Below are positions 8,749-18,900 of a DNA stretch of 64,000 bases, in pieces. The notes under the pieces were generated by a model. It was not told where the DNA came from and made no database searches. It was given only the letters and a program-made list of their open reading frames with translations. The DNA is from Acinetobacter kookii. GTDB lineage: Bacteria > Pseudomonadota > Gammaproteobacteria > Pseudomonadales > Moraxellaceae. The DNA is taken from the NCBI RefSeq assembly GCF_900096895.1, contig NZ_FMYO01000011.1, forward strand, positions 18,911-82,910, written 5' to 3'. Position numbers and translations under genes: made by a program. Numbering within the stretch: the stretch's first letter is position 1; every line of letters starts with the position of its first letter.

Positions 8749-10452
8749 TCACCCCGCCACTTTATTTTTGCCATTTTCTTTGGCCTGAAACAAAGACTTA
8801 TCGGCTTTTTCCAGCAATGCCATCCACGATACCGCCCCCACCGCAACGCCAGCACTGACAGAAACATGAATATTCTGGTTCAGTTCAGCGATATAAAGTT
8901 CAGAACCGCCAATCTCTTTAAGAATTTTATTTGCAACACCCCAAGCCTCCTCAAAAGTAGTTTGCTCAATTAAAACCAAAAATTCATCACCACCATAACG
9001 TACAATTAAATCCGAAGTTCTGACATTAAATTGCAATTTTTCTGCAATCAGCTTAATCACCTCGTCACCCACAATATGCCCAAAAGTATCATTCACATGC
9101 TTAAAGTCATCTACATCAAAAATGATTAGGCCAGTTTGTTTCAATTGATTCGGCTTATTTTCCAGATAACGAATATATTCATCTAAAGCCAAACGATTAG
9201 ATACACCCGTCAAATTATCCGTATTGGCAATATTTCTGAGCTGAAATTCCAGTGCATCACGCTGCTGTAGCACGCGCTTTAATTCTTTAAGGGCGTTCAA
9301 CAAGGTGACTGGCTCTGCAGATAATGGTTCCCGTTCGGTCTCTATAACCTGATGCTGGGCCAGTCGAAGAATGGTATTTCTGGCTTTAATTAAAGGTATA
9401 AAAACATGATTGCGCGCATGGATCATGGTAAAAATAACCGTTACCAGACAAATCAGCGCCACCAATAAAGTTAAAATCAATTTTTGCTGGGCTTGTTTTT
9501 TCTGGGTTTGAGCCACCGTAACACTGTAATCCAGAATATAGCTTTGCAGATCGACCACTGTTACAAACTTATCAACCATTGCCTCGGTGAGTTGCGTACC
9601 GGTCAATGAATATGCCTGATTGTGTATACTTTCATTCATCAGGCGGGCAACGATTGGAATGCCTTGGTCTAAAAATTGTGTTTTTACTTGCTGATGTAAA
9701 GCCAGATATTCGGGGGTTTTATCCTGTTCGGGCTGTATGGTATTCACTAAAGCCCATAAATAATAGGCCTGATGTTGCGTCTGTAACGACCGCGCCAAGT
9801 TATCTTCAGGGATTTTTTCATTAAAAGTCACTGCTGCCATAATATTCGATGCAGTTCGACCCGCCTGATCACGCAAATCAGCCAAAATTAAAATCAGCGT
9901 ATAATAGTCTGAAACTGAAGTCCCTTTAGCTTCAGAATGTACCAATACATTTTCTATAATTCCCTTACAGCTGTCCCACGCCTTAAACATGTGCTGAATC
10001 GCCTGATCCAGCTGCCATGCACGCCGTTCAGATCGAGGCAAGGCACCATAAGCATCGACCGCATTGCGACCTTGGGCCAGAGCGGCTTTTAACTGGGAAG
10101 ATAATGCCTGAGCCTGAACCGTAAACCCTGCCGCAGCTAAAATTGCACGTGTCTGTTCAATCTGCAGGTCCACTTCTTTACGGTAAGCTTTTAATTCTTT
10201 TAGATTTGCCGCGAATTCATCGGCATTACTCGACATGACCTTATTCGCGGGTGCCCGTTCCCTGGAAATTTTATTGGCTAATTCTGCCACAGCACGAAGC
10301 GCAGAAATTTCAGTTAAAGCTCGATCCGCTTTTTGATAGCTTTGATAACTACTGACAATTAAAGGAACAGATAAAAATAGCAGAGACAGGATGATAATGA
10401 TCATTAACCAGAAAAGTCGCTGGCTGATATGTTCCGAGCGTAATTTATGCAT
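8749..10452 (-). CDS. Membrane-bound diguanylate cyclase (GGDEF)
   Basis: A 567-residue protein: N-terminal helix (about 13-36), a helical extracytoplasmic sensor region of about 280 residues, a second helix (about 322-345), a short linker and a C-terminal GGDEF domain. The active-site motif GGDEF is intact at 487-491, and an inhibitory-site RxxD (RTSD, 478-481) stands exactly five residues before it. Active c-di-GMP synthesis with product feedback is therefore expected. No EAL domain is present. The sensor region has no recognised ligand motif. It is monocistronic and convergent with uvrA. Confidence 0.93.
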   Translation of the reverse strand: MHKLRSEHISQRLFWLMIIIILSLLFLSVPLIVSSYQSYQKADRALTEISALRAVAELANKISRERAPANKVMSSNADEFAANLKELKAYRKEVDLQIEQTRAILAAAGFTVQAQALSSQLKAALAQGRNAVDAYGALPRSERRAWQLDQAIQHMFKAWDSCKGIIENVLVHSEAKGTSVSDYYTLILILADLRDQAGRTASNIMAAVTFNEKIPEDNLARSLQTQHQAYYLWALVNTIQPEQDKTPEYLALHQQVKTQFLDQGIPIVARLMNESIHNQAYSLTGTQLTEAMVDKFVTVVDLQSYILDYSVTVAQTQKKQAQQKLILTLLVALICLVTVIFTMIHARNHVFIPLIKARNTILRLAQHQVIETEREPLSAEPVTLLNALKELKRVLQQRDALEFQLRNIANTDNLTGVSNRLALDEYIRYLENKPNQLKQTGLIIFDVDDFKHVNDTFGHIVGDEVIKLIAEKLQFNVRTSDLIVRYGGDEFLVLIEQTTFEEAWGVANKILKEIGGSELYIAELNQNIHVSVSAGVAVGAVSWMALLEKADKSLFQAKENGKNKVAG

Positions 10453-10922
10453 GAATCAAATACGCTCCATACAACACGGCTGATCAATCATGTTTGATAA
10501 TCATATACAAATACAATTATATATATTACATGATTTTAATTTAAAAAGAGTTAAAATTTAATCAAAATTTTTAAACATTTCTATTTTATCAATCACTTAT
10601 AATATTTTTTCAAATAAAAATTAAAAATCCTTTATTTCCTGACTAAAGCTTTAAAGCACAGCTCCTCGGGCTATCGTTTTAGCCGAATTTATCTTCCTGT
10701 TTGCCTGCTTTTTTGCTTACAGCCTCGGATCGCTTTTCACTATGGGATTGGAGAGTTTGGAAATGATTGAATTGCCCTGAAGTCAGCACACAGACCAAAT
10801 TAAACCTCGGCTTTCTGCTGCCAATATTGAGAATATAAACTATTTATTTTTCCCAATTTTTTGTTAATTTTTTATAAATTACAAAGATTTAAAAAATTTT
10901 CTACGACAGTTGTAAGAAAACA

Positions 10923-10951
10923 TTTACACATGCTACAAATAAGTGCATAAT
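10923..10951 (+). promoter_or_regulatory. Promoter of candidate sRNA
   Basis: TTTACA (10923-10928), a 17-base spacer and CATAAT (10946-10951) give five of six consensus bases in each sigma-70 hexamer at ideal spacing. No start codon with a ribosome site follows before the terminator. Confidence 0.5.
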
Positions 10952-10957
10952 GCACTG

Positions 10958-11054
10958 CATTAGGGCAAATTAAATATATTCCTCAGCAGATTATTTAATT
11001 TTTCCGAAGATTTTGGCGAAAAACCCCAGTTTTCTTTGAAAATTGGGTTTTTTT
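10958..11054 (+). ncRNA. Candidate intergenic small RNA, about 97 nt
   Basis: The unit is bounded by the promoter at 10923-10951 and a Rho-independent terminator at 11019-11054: AAAAACCCCAGTTTT, a short loop, AAAATTGGGTTTTTT. The transcript would have an unstructured U-rich body followed by the terminator, the usual shape of an Hfq-dependent sRNA. No named family was recognised. Confidence 0.42.
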
Positions 11055-11244
11055 ATGCTTAGAACCTAATAAACAGGCTAAAAATATTATATTTTATTGC
11101 ACCATATTGGTGCTTTATCAATTTATAGCTGACTAAAAAATAAATTATTTAATCATGAAAAAAATAAGCTTTAACTTCAGCAGTCTTGGTTTCTATTCTG
11201 CTGTTTATTTTCTTTTAAGCTCAATGAAATTGTTTGATTTAAAT

Positions 11245-11379
11245 AAAAAAAAGCCCAACCTTGGGGAAAGTTGGGCATATAAAACAAAAACTTGCTTATG
11301 GAGAATCAGATCATCATCACATTATTTCAATGTAGTATGAATTGATAGATACATTATGGTAAAAATTACCAAATAAGTA
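11245..11379 (-). ncRNA. Weaker candidate small RNA on the minus strand
   Basis: On the minus strand GCCCAAC-loop-GTTGGGC is followed by eight T residues (11245-11276), a good intrinsic terminator with no upstream gene to serve. A possible promoter is TTGTTT (11409-11414) and TTTAAT (11386-11391) with a 17-base spacer. A GGTAA-AAA-TTACC hairpin lies at 11358-11370. The terminator is convincing; the promoter is weak. Confidence 0.25.
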
Positions 11380-11781
11380 AAGCCTATTAAAGTAGTAAGG
11401 TATTAAATAAACAAAAATTCCCTTCATTTGTGTTAAATACATCACAAAACAAAAAATAATGTGTTTATTTTTCAATCAAAAATTATCAGTTTTGAAAGTT
11501 TCATTGCGAAAATCGAACAAACATTTCCAAGATGAGGCACAGTTCACGTAACAAAATATATTTCAATTGAATTTTACAATTAATTCTTACAATTAATTCA
11601 ATTTAAAATTATCCCTTCATTTTTGTTTATTCCTAACAAGATAAGTTATAAAAAAAAACGCTTATTCATTTGTTTTAAAAAACAATTTTCAAAGTTGACA
11701 TAGCATAGATCATTTGTACTTTTTTTAACCGCATATGCCATTTATAACAAAAAAACAACAAAATAATGTCTTTTTAGTTCA

Positions 11782-11809
11782 TTGACTTAATGTTTTGTTA
11801 CAATACAAT
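11782..11809 (+). promoter_or_regulatory. Promoter of the Omp33-36 gene
   Basis: TTGACT (11782-11787) and TACAAT (11804-11809) are separated by 16 bases and end 48 bases before the start codon. The match to sigma-70 hexamers is good, in keeping with an abundant porin. Confidence 0.6.
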
Positions 11810-11857
11810 GAACATAGTTTAATCCATCTGCAATAGAAAATAGAACTGGAAATTACT

Positions 11858-12733
11858 ATGAAAAAACTCGGTTTAGCCACTGCTTTATTATTAGCCATGA
11901 CCGGTGCTCAAGCGTATCAAGTAGAAGTACAAGGTCAGTCTGAATACATCGACACCACAGCAAATGACAAAGATTTCACCGGTGGTTTGCAAGGTACTTA
12001 TTACCTTAAAGATGTTGACTCGTCTAAAGGCCCATTGGCTGAAGCAGCTTTCTTAAACCAAGCATCTAACGTATCTGTTGCTTATACATATGGCGAAGAC
12101 GGACAAGAATTTGGTGACCGCACTGTACACCATACTTTTGGTGTAAAAGGTGAAGCTTATATCCCGACTCAAGTTGTTCCTGCATATGCAAGCGCTTCTT
12201 ACAGCCATACAATCGCTGATAACAAAGCGGGTAATCCAGACGGCAATGGCGACCGTTATGCCTTAGAACTTGGTGCATTTGCTGCGCCTAATTTCTTGGT
12301 TGCAGTAGGTTATACGAGCGTTGCTGATCAAACTGCTCTTGATGCATTCAATGTCATGGCTAATGGCGTTGTTAAATCAGTTGGTGAAACTGCTACGATC
12401 GGTCAAGACCAAGATGCAATCACTGCACGTACCAAATATGTGGGTGCAATTGACGGTACGAACATGGCAATCGGTTTTGAATCTGGTTTAGTTTACGGTG
12501 ATGACACTGCTTATAACCTAGGTACAACTCTTTTCGTTACACCTAAGTTAAGCGTTGGTGCTTCTTACGCTGAATCTAGCTTTGCTGGTACACCAGACTC
12601 AGCTTGGGGTGCGAACGTAAATTACTTCATCACTCCTGCAGTTGCAGTTGGCGCTTCTTACGTAAATGCGAATGCTGAACAGCTTGCGCTTGATACGCAA
12701 ACTGTAGGCGTTAACGCTAAATTCCGTTTCTAA
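11858..12733 (+). CDS. omp33-36: Omp33-36-type outer membrane porin
   Basis: A 291-residue precursor. The signal peptide MKKLGLATALLLAMTGAQA is followed by mature YQVEVQGQ. The rest is alternating beta-strand sequence ending in the aromatic terminus VGVNAKFRF needed for beta-barrel assembly. The N-terminal stretch YIDTTANDKDFTGG, the block GPLAEAAFLNQASNVSVAY and the ending match the Acinetobacter Omp33-36 (Omp34) porin, a water channel linked in A. baumannii to carbapenem susceptibility and cytotoxicity. Those roles are family knowledge, not shown here. Two more members lie at 37795 and 38763. It has its own promoter and terminator. Confidence 0.93.
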   Translation: MKKLGLATALLLAMTGAQAYQVEVQGQSEYIDTTANDKDFTGGLQGTYYLKDVDSSKGPLAEAAFLNQASNVSVAYTYGEDGQEFGDRTVHHTFGVKGEAYIPTQVVPAYASASYSHTIADNKAGNPDGNGDRYALELGAFAAPNFLVAVGYTSVADQTALDAFNVMANGVVKSVGETATIGQDQDAITARTKYVGAIDGTNMAIGFESGLVYGDDTAYNLGTTLFVTPKLSVGASYAESSFAGTPDSAWGANVNYFITPAVAVGASYVNANAEQLALDTQTVGVNAKFRF

Positions 12734-12753
12734 TTCAAAATTAGAAAAAGAGT

Positions 12754-12782
12754 AAAAAAGGACGCTTAAAGCGTCCTTTTTT
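12754..12782. terminator. Bidirectional terminator after the porin
   Basis: AAAAAAGGACGC-TTAAA-GCGTCCTTTTTT is a perfect stem with A- and T-runs on both sides, placed between the convergent porin and channel genes. Confidence 0.88.
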
Positions 12783-12783
12783 A

Positions 12784-13476
12784 TTAGTCTTTATCTGAAG
12801 GATGCTTGGGTAAATGGGCAATATATTGCAAGGCAATCAAGCGTGAAACAATGAGGGCCAGATACATCACCCCAGAAAACATTTGCAATAGTGCCAGTAC
12901 CCGTGCGGGGGCACTTATGGGCATTAAATCTGATAAGCCGGTTGCGGACTGTAAACTAAAGCTCAGAAACAATAAATCAAGCCAGCTTTGTAAACCTGCA
13001 ACGTTGGGATTCAGGAAACTTCCCGGCGCCAGCAGCTGGCAAACGTTATACAAAAATGCAAATCCCCAGGCCAACAGGGTAAATACCGCACCCGCAGCAA
13101 ACAGTTCATCTCGGGTTAAATAGCGGTCTTCAAACATATAACGCAACAGACCATAAGCCGCACTAAAATAAGCGGCTGCTTCAAAGCCATGGGCGATAAC
13201 CTGTATCCAGAGATTTTCTATGCCTAATAACATCAGGGAAGAAAAAATCACGGCGCCACTCACGAAACTTAAGCCCAAAATGGTAAACATTGGGGTTTGT
13301 TTAATCACTTTGGCAATGACCAGTAAAACCAGCACCCCCAATAGCCAGGTGAGCGTACGGTAAGGCATGCTGTAATTGACTGCAACAGACAGGATCAAGA
13401 TAATAAATTGTAATAAAAGTAGCCAAGCTGAAGGCAATACGCGAAACACCTTCCACACATCAATAATTGCCTGCAT
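12784..13476 (-). CDS. Ion-channel-like membrane protein with an atypical filter
   Basis: A 230-residue membrane protein with about six hydrophobic helices. The last two flank a pore-loop-like segment, FLSFSLQSATGLSDLMP at about residues 170-186, as in two-helix potassium channel domains. At the filter position, where potassium channels have TVGYGD, this protein reads ATGLSD, so the tyrosine and second glycine are replaced. It may be an ion channel of different selectivity or a related pore protein. The C-terminus is short and carries no nucleotide-binding or RCK domain. It stands alone between the porin and actP. Confidence 0.7.
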   Translation of the reverse strand: MQAIIDVWKVFRVLPSAWLLLLQFIILILSVAVNYSMPYRTLTWLLGVLVLLVIAKVIKQTPMFTILGLSFVSGAVIFSSLMLLGIENLWIQVIAHGFEAAAYFSAAYGLLRYMFEDRYLTRDELFAAGAVFTLLAWGFAFLYNVCQLLAPGSFLNPNVAGLQSWLDLLFLSFSLQSATGLSDLMPISAPARVLALLQMFSGVMYLALIVSRLIALQYIAHLPKHPSDKD

Positions 13477-13714
13477 TTTCTGCTCCAGAAGATCTCTTTT
13501 TATGTCTCAATTTTTATGTTCCTTTTAATCAACTTAGCATGAATGCTGAAGCGACAAGCGAAATATTTGTATGAAAAAGATTGGAAAAAACCGTTATTTT
13601 GATCTGTTCAAGGTGGATGCAGTCACTCTTATGATCTGCCGAAAGGGAATTTAAACAGCGATATCCATTTGCACAAGGGTGTTACAATCAGGCGATGTGT
13701 TATTTGCGCTGATA

Positions 13715-13742
13715 TAAAAAAAGCCCCTGACGGGGCTTTTTT
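13715..13742 (-). terminator. Terminator of the yjcH-actP operon
   Basis: AAAAAAGCCCC-TGA-CGGGGCTTTTTT lies 14 bases beyond the actP stop codon. The stem is perfect. Confidence 0.88.
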
Positions 13743-13756
13743 AAAGTAACGCTATC

Positions 13757-15472
13757 TTAGTGATCTGATGCACCAGAGATACCGATACCTGTTTGTGAAC
13801 GTACATACTGAGCATCGAAAGCTTTGCGTTCTGCATGCGCACGAGCCGAGCTGTCAGTCACAGAGAATAACCAGCAGCACAGGAACGATAATGGCATTGC
13901 AAAGATTGCTGGGCCATTGAATGGGTTGACTGGTGTCTCAGAAATACCGAACGTATCTACCCAAACCGCTTTAGACAAGATGATTAGAGTCACTGCAGCA
14001 ACAAGACCTACAACACCACCAATTACCGCACCACGAGTGGTCAAACCTTTCCAGAACATTGACAGTACCAGTACCGGGAAGTTGGCACATGCCGCTACCG
14101 AGAATGCCAGACCCACCATGAAGGCAACGTTTTGTTTCTCGAACAGGATACCCAAAATCATCGCAAAGATCGCAAGACCTAAAGTTGCAATTTTAGACAT
14201 GCGCAGTTCAGATTCAGGAGTCGTTTGGCCTTTCTTGAATACGTTTGCATACAAGTCATGTGAAATTGCTGAAGCACCAGACAGGGTCAAACCAGCCACA
14301 ACCGCAAGAATCGTTGCGAATGCTACCGCTGAAATGAAGCCCATGAACAAGTCACCGCCAACAGCATCAGACAAGTGAACTGCAGCCATGTTGTTACCGC
14401 CAACAAGCTCCAACTTGCCAGTTACAGCCATTTTCGCTACATCAATGAATTGCGGGTTGTTTGATACGTAAAGGATCGCACCGAAACCGATGATGAAAGT
14501 TAAAAGATAGAAGTAACCGATGAAACCTGTAGCCACAACCACTGATTTACGTGCTTCTTTCGCATCTTTTACGGTAAAGAAACGCATCAGGATATGTGGT
14601 AGACCTGCTGTACCAAACATTAATGCAAGACCAAGTGAAATTGCATCAATCGGGTTAGCAGCCAATTTACCAGGGCCCATGATATTGCCTGCTTCTGCAA
14701 GGCTGATTTCATGTACTTTAGAGAACACCTGGATTGATTGTTCAAACATGTTGGTGAAGCTGAAGCCCACGCCTTTCATTACCATGAAAGCCATGAAAGT
14801 TGCACCTGAAAGCAGCATCACCGCTTTGATGATCTGTACCCAAGTCGTTGCCAGCATACCACCGAAGATTACGTAAGCCATCATCAAAAGGCCCACAATC
14901 ACCACAGCAATGTTGTAGTTCAGACCGAATAGAAGCTTGATCAGCTGACCTGCACCAACCATCTGAGCAATCAGATAAAAGGCAACAACAACCAAAGAGC
15001 TAAGAGCTGCCAGAGTACGTACCGGTTTTTCTTCCAGACGGAACGAAACCACGTCAGACAAGTTGAATTTACCCAGGTTACGTAAACGCTCTGCGACCAG
15101 GAACAATACGATTGGCCAGCCCACCATGAAACCGAGTGAGTAAAGCAAACCGTCAAAGCCTGAGCTGAATACCATTGCGGAAATACCCAGGAATGATGCT
15201 GCTGACATATAGTCACCGGCAATCGCCAGACCATTCTGGAAACCTGAGATACCACCACCTGCAGTATAGAAATCTGCAGTACTGGTGGTTTGTCTTGCTG
15301 CCCATTTGGTAATCAGCAAGGTGAAGCCCACGAAAATCGCGAACATAATAATCGCATGCCAGTTGGTTGCTTGCTGTTCAGCTGCACCCAAATCCGGACC
15401 TGCCATTGCCATACCTGACATCAGTAGCGTAGAAGCAGCGAGTGCTTGCGCTTTCAATGAATTCCATTTCAT
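13757..15472 (-). CDS. actP: Cation/acetate symporter ActP
   Basis: A 571-residue sodium:solute symporter family (SLC5-like) protein with about 13 transmembrane helices after a hydrophobic leader, [20 protein letters not shown]. The stretch [31 protein letters not shown] is shared with E. coli ActP, which imports acetate and other short monocarboxylates. The frame extends upstream to 15529, but the ATG at 15472 has an AAGGA-type site and comes 4 bases after the yjcH stop, so it is the likely start. The pair is divergent from the CrbS-like kinase gene, and acs lies in the same neighbourhood. Confidence 0.93.
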   Translation of the reverse strand: MKWNSLKAQALAASTLLMSGMAMAGPDLGAAEQQATNWHAIIMFAIFVGFTLLITKWAARQTTSTADFYTAGGGISGFQNGLAIAGDYMSAASFLGISAMVFSSGFDGLLYSLGFMVGWPIVLFLVAERLRNLGKFNLSDVVSFRLEEKPVRTLAALSSLVVVAFYLIAQMVGAGQLIKLLFGLNYNIAVVIVGLLMMAYVIFGGMLATTWVQIIKAVMLLSGATFMAFMVMKGVGFSFTNMFEQSIQVFSKVHEISLAEAGNIMGPGKLAANPIDAISLGLALMFGTAGLPHILMRFFTVKDAKEARKSVVVATGFIGYFYLLTFIIGFGAILYVSNNPQFIDVAKMAVTGKLELVGGNNMAAVHLSDAVGGDLFMGFISAVAFATILAVVAGLTLSGASAISHDLYANVFKKGQTTPESELRMSKIATLGLAIFAMILGILFEKQNVAFMVGLAFSVAACANFPVLVLSMFWKGLTTRGAVIGGVVGLVAAVTLIILSKAVWVDTFGISETPVNPFNGPAIFAMPLSFLCCWLFSVTDSSARAHAERKAFDAQYVRSQTGIGISGASDH

Positions 15473-15476
15473 CTGA

Positions 15477-15806
15477 TTACTGTCCTTTCTCATTCGCAAT
15501 TGCTTCAACTTCTCGCATCGCTTCTTCATTTAATGCATCCAGTTTATTGTTTGCAATATATGAATAAACACCACATAAAATGAAAGACAATACAATAATG
15601 CTCAAGCCGAGTGGCATACCTACAGTGGTAACGCCGCCGCTAACCGAACTCATTAAGAATTCTTTGTTATAACCAACTAAAAGCATGAAGCCGACATAAA
15701 CAATCAACATGATGATTGTTAATGTCCAACTTAATCTGCTTTTTCTGCTGACCATTTCTTTAAATTTGGGATTCTGTAGAATACGTTCTACATGTGCCTC
15801 ATCCAT
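15477..15806 (-). CDS. yjcH: DUF485 (YjcH-like) membrane protein
   Basis: A 109-residue protein with two hydrophobic helices (about 25-45 and 62-85) and the DUF485 N-terminal pattern [16 protein letters not shown]. YjcH is encoded directly before actP in many proteobacteria and is thought to accompany the transporter; its exact role is unknown. Two ATGs are in frame. The one at 15806 has AGGAG seven bases upstream, whereas the one at 15812 would sit one base after it, so 15806 is chosen. The four-base gap to actP suggests coupled translation. Confidence 0.9.
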   Translation of the reverse strand: MDEAHVERILQNPKFKEMVSRKSRLSWTLTIIMLIVYVGFMLLVGYNKEFLMSSVSGGVTTVGMPLGLSIIVLSFILCGVYSYIANNKLDALNEEAMREVEAIANEKGQ

Positions 15807-15987
15807 AATCATGCTCCTGTGTGCACCCAGCCATAGGTGTTTTTTTAATTCGAATTATTTCGTTGTCTAACTTAACAATCTTATTAGGTTCTTGTAATTA
15901 CTACTTTGGTGTTAAATTTTGATCAATTAAAGCGGCGAGATTATTAGATAGGGTATTATTACGACATAAATTTATGCTGTAGGCAAT

Positions 15988-18900
15988 ATGAATAGTTGGC
16001 TCATTATCGGGGTACTCGCCCTTTATATCGCGTTACTCTTTATCTGTGCATTTTTTGGTGAAAAACACGCGAGTCGCCTAAGTACTCGTGGTCGCATGTT
16101 ACTCTTTAGTCTAACCTTAGGGGTATATTGCTCATCCTGGACATTCTACGGTGCAACCGGGGCTGCAGTTCGTGAAGGCATTATCTTTCTGCCAATTTAC
16201 CTGGGTCCCCTGATTTTTGTCGGTGTCGGTTATGATATCTGGCGCCGTTTAGGCCGTGTGCGCCAGCATCACGCCATTTCTTCCATTGCAGATTTTGTGG
16301 CTGCACGTTATGGCAAAAGCGGCCCTCTGGCATCTCTGGTCACCATTCTCGCAGTCATCGCGATTATTCCCTATTTAGCCTTGCAGCTCAGAGCGATTGC
16401 CTTGAGTGCTGCTGTAGTGTTGCAACAGAATACTGGCATACAAAGCACCACCAATAGTGTGCTGTTTTTGACTGGAATTTTAGCCATTCTGGCCATGCTG
16501 TTCGGTACCCGACAAATTGCCAATACCGAACAGCATGGCGGTTTAATGCTAGCCGTGGCATTTGAGTCTTTTGTCAAACTGTTTGCCCTGCTGTGTGTGG
16601 CCCTGTTCTTTGTCTTTGATGCCCCCGAAAACCTGGGGCAAATTTCCACGGATGTCGCAGAAACCTTTAAACAGGTTCAGCTGTTTGGTGTTCCCGAAAC
16701 GTTCTGGGTACAAACCTTACTCGCAGCCTTGGCGATTATCTGCTTACCACGACAGTTCCATGTTGCAGTGGTTGAACTGCGGGATGAAAAACATATTCGC
16801 GGTGCACGTCGCTGGTTTGCCACTTATCTGATTCTGACCACACTGGCGATTATTCCGATTGCCAGCTGGGCGTTGCATGCTGCCCCGCATTTTCTTGCAA
16901 TTCCCGATGTCGCCGTACTGTCCTTGCCGCTCAGTTATGATCAGGAGTGGCTGACACTTCTGGCCTTCCTGGGTGGTTTCTCCGCTTCTACGGGCATGCT
17001 GCTGGTCTCTTCCGTGGCCTTGTCGATTATGCTCAGTAATGACCTGATTATGCCTGCCTTATGGCGTACCGGCATACTTTCACGTCATGACAAGCGTCTG
17101 CCTCTGGTGCTGAAATTTACCCGTCGGGTGTGCATTTTAGCGGTCATGTTGCTGGGTTTCCTGTTTTTCCATTTCTTTAATGACATTGACCAGCTTTCAG
17201 TATTTGGCTTGCTGGCCTTCAGTGCCGTGGCCCAATTTGCTCCAGCATTGATTGGGGGTCTGTATTGGCGTGGTGGCAGTAAACAGGGCGTATATGCAGG
17301 TCTGATTGCCGGTTTCGTAATGTGGGCCTATACCTTGCTGTTGCCTACCGTACTGCGCAGTCTACCTGCTGAATACAGCTATTTTAGCCAGCAGTTCCTG
17401 CTTGCAGGGCCTTTAGGCATGGACTGGTTACGCCCCGAAGCGCTGTTTGGTTTTCAGTCTTTTGCTCCCCTCACCCATGGCGTGACCTGGGCATTGGGTC
17501 TTAATATCATGCTGTATGTATGGGTGTCGCGAATTTTCCGTCCCAGTATTGCCGAGCAAATTCAGGCAGAAAGTTTTTTCTATTATGAAACCAAACCTTT
17601 GCCGACCCACAATGCCTCGAGTGAAATCAATTATTCTCACCAGGATGTGGCCCGTCTGAAGGTTGGCGATTTAATTACCCTGGCCAAACGGATTACCGGA
17701 GAAGGACCGGCCACCCAAGCCTTTCAGCAGTTCTGCGCCCAAAACAACGTCATACTGAATGAAAACAGCAATGCTAATGGCATGTGGTGGCGCTTTACCG
17801 AACAGTATCTGGCCGGAACCATTGGTGCTGCTTCGGCGCGTACCCTGCTCACCACCGCCATGGTGAATAATGGTCTGGCACTCGGTCAGGTCGCCAATAT
17901 TCTGGATCAGGCCTCTCAATGGCAGCGTTTTAACCAGAACCTGATCATGACCATGATTGACCATATGACCCAGGGGGTGAGCGTGGTCGATGAAAACATG
18001 TGTCTGGTGGCCTGGAACAATCAATACCTGAAACTGTTCGATTATCCCAAAGATATTGTCTATGTTGGCTGTCCGATTGCCGACCTGATCCGTTATAACG
18101 CCGAGCGCGGTGAATGCGGGCCGGGTTCGGTCGAAGAACACGTGCGCAAACGGATTCACTGGATGGCCATGGGCAGCGCGCATGAATTTGAACGGATCCG
18201 TAAAGATGGCCGAGTGATCCAGATGCGCGGCAATCCGATTGAAGGCGGCGGCTTCGTCACCACCTTCGCCGATATTACCGCTTTCCGTGAAAATGAGGCG
18301 GTACTTGAAGCACGGGTACAGGACCGTACCCAACAGCTGGCCGATGCACTTTCCGAGCAGCAACTGGCCCGCGAACAGGCTGACCGTGCCAACATGTCCA
18401 AGAGCCGTTTCATTGCAGCGGCCAGTCACGACCTGTTGCAGCCAATGCATGCAGCGCGCCTGTTCAGTACCGCTTTAGAACAAAGCGTACAGTCGGATGA
18501 AGACCGCAAAACCCTGCAACAGCTGGACCGTGCCTTGCATGGTGCAGAAAGCATGCTGTCTGCCCTGCTGGACATTGCCCGTCTCGAAGGCGGTACCATC
18601 CAGCCGAAACGTCAGCCTTATCCCTTGCATGACCTGTTAAGTGACCTGGAACTGCAATTTAAATCCATTGCCGCTCAACGTGGCATTAAATTCAGCGTGC
18701 ATGATGCACAGTTCTGGATTGATACCGATCCACAATGGATTCGCCGGATTATTCAGAACTTTGTCAGCAATGCCCTGCGCTATACCGCTAAAGGCAAGGT
18801 TGTGGTGGGCGTACTTCGCTCTGCAGAAAAACCGCGCCATATCCGGATTGGCGTTTGGGATACCGGTCCGGGGATTGCCGAAGAACAGCGCATCAAACTG

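Larger units (their letters stand above)
10453..11857. other. 1.4-kb AT-rich region without a protein gene
   Basis: The region between the diguanylate cyclase and the porin has no supported protein gene. It holds an open stretch of 41 codons without a start (10655-10780) that reads as a hydrophobic peptide and may be a gene remnant, a small hairpin GCACCA-TAT-TGGTGC (11099-11113), two candidate sRNA units listed separately, and a very AT-rich leader of more than 400 bases before the porin. Confidence 0.7.

Noticed and set aside
11155..11340. 61-codon plus-strand frame in the porin upstream region
   Set aside because: It runs through the minus-strand intrinsic terminator (11245-11276), has no ribosome site and no protein-like composition.
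13571..13654. 27-codon frame upstream of the channel gene
   Set aside because: No ribosome site, no conservation signal visible and too short to distinguish from chance.
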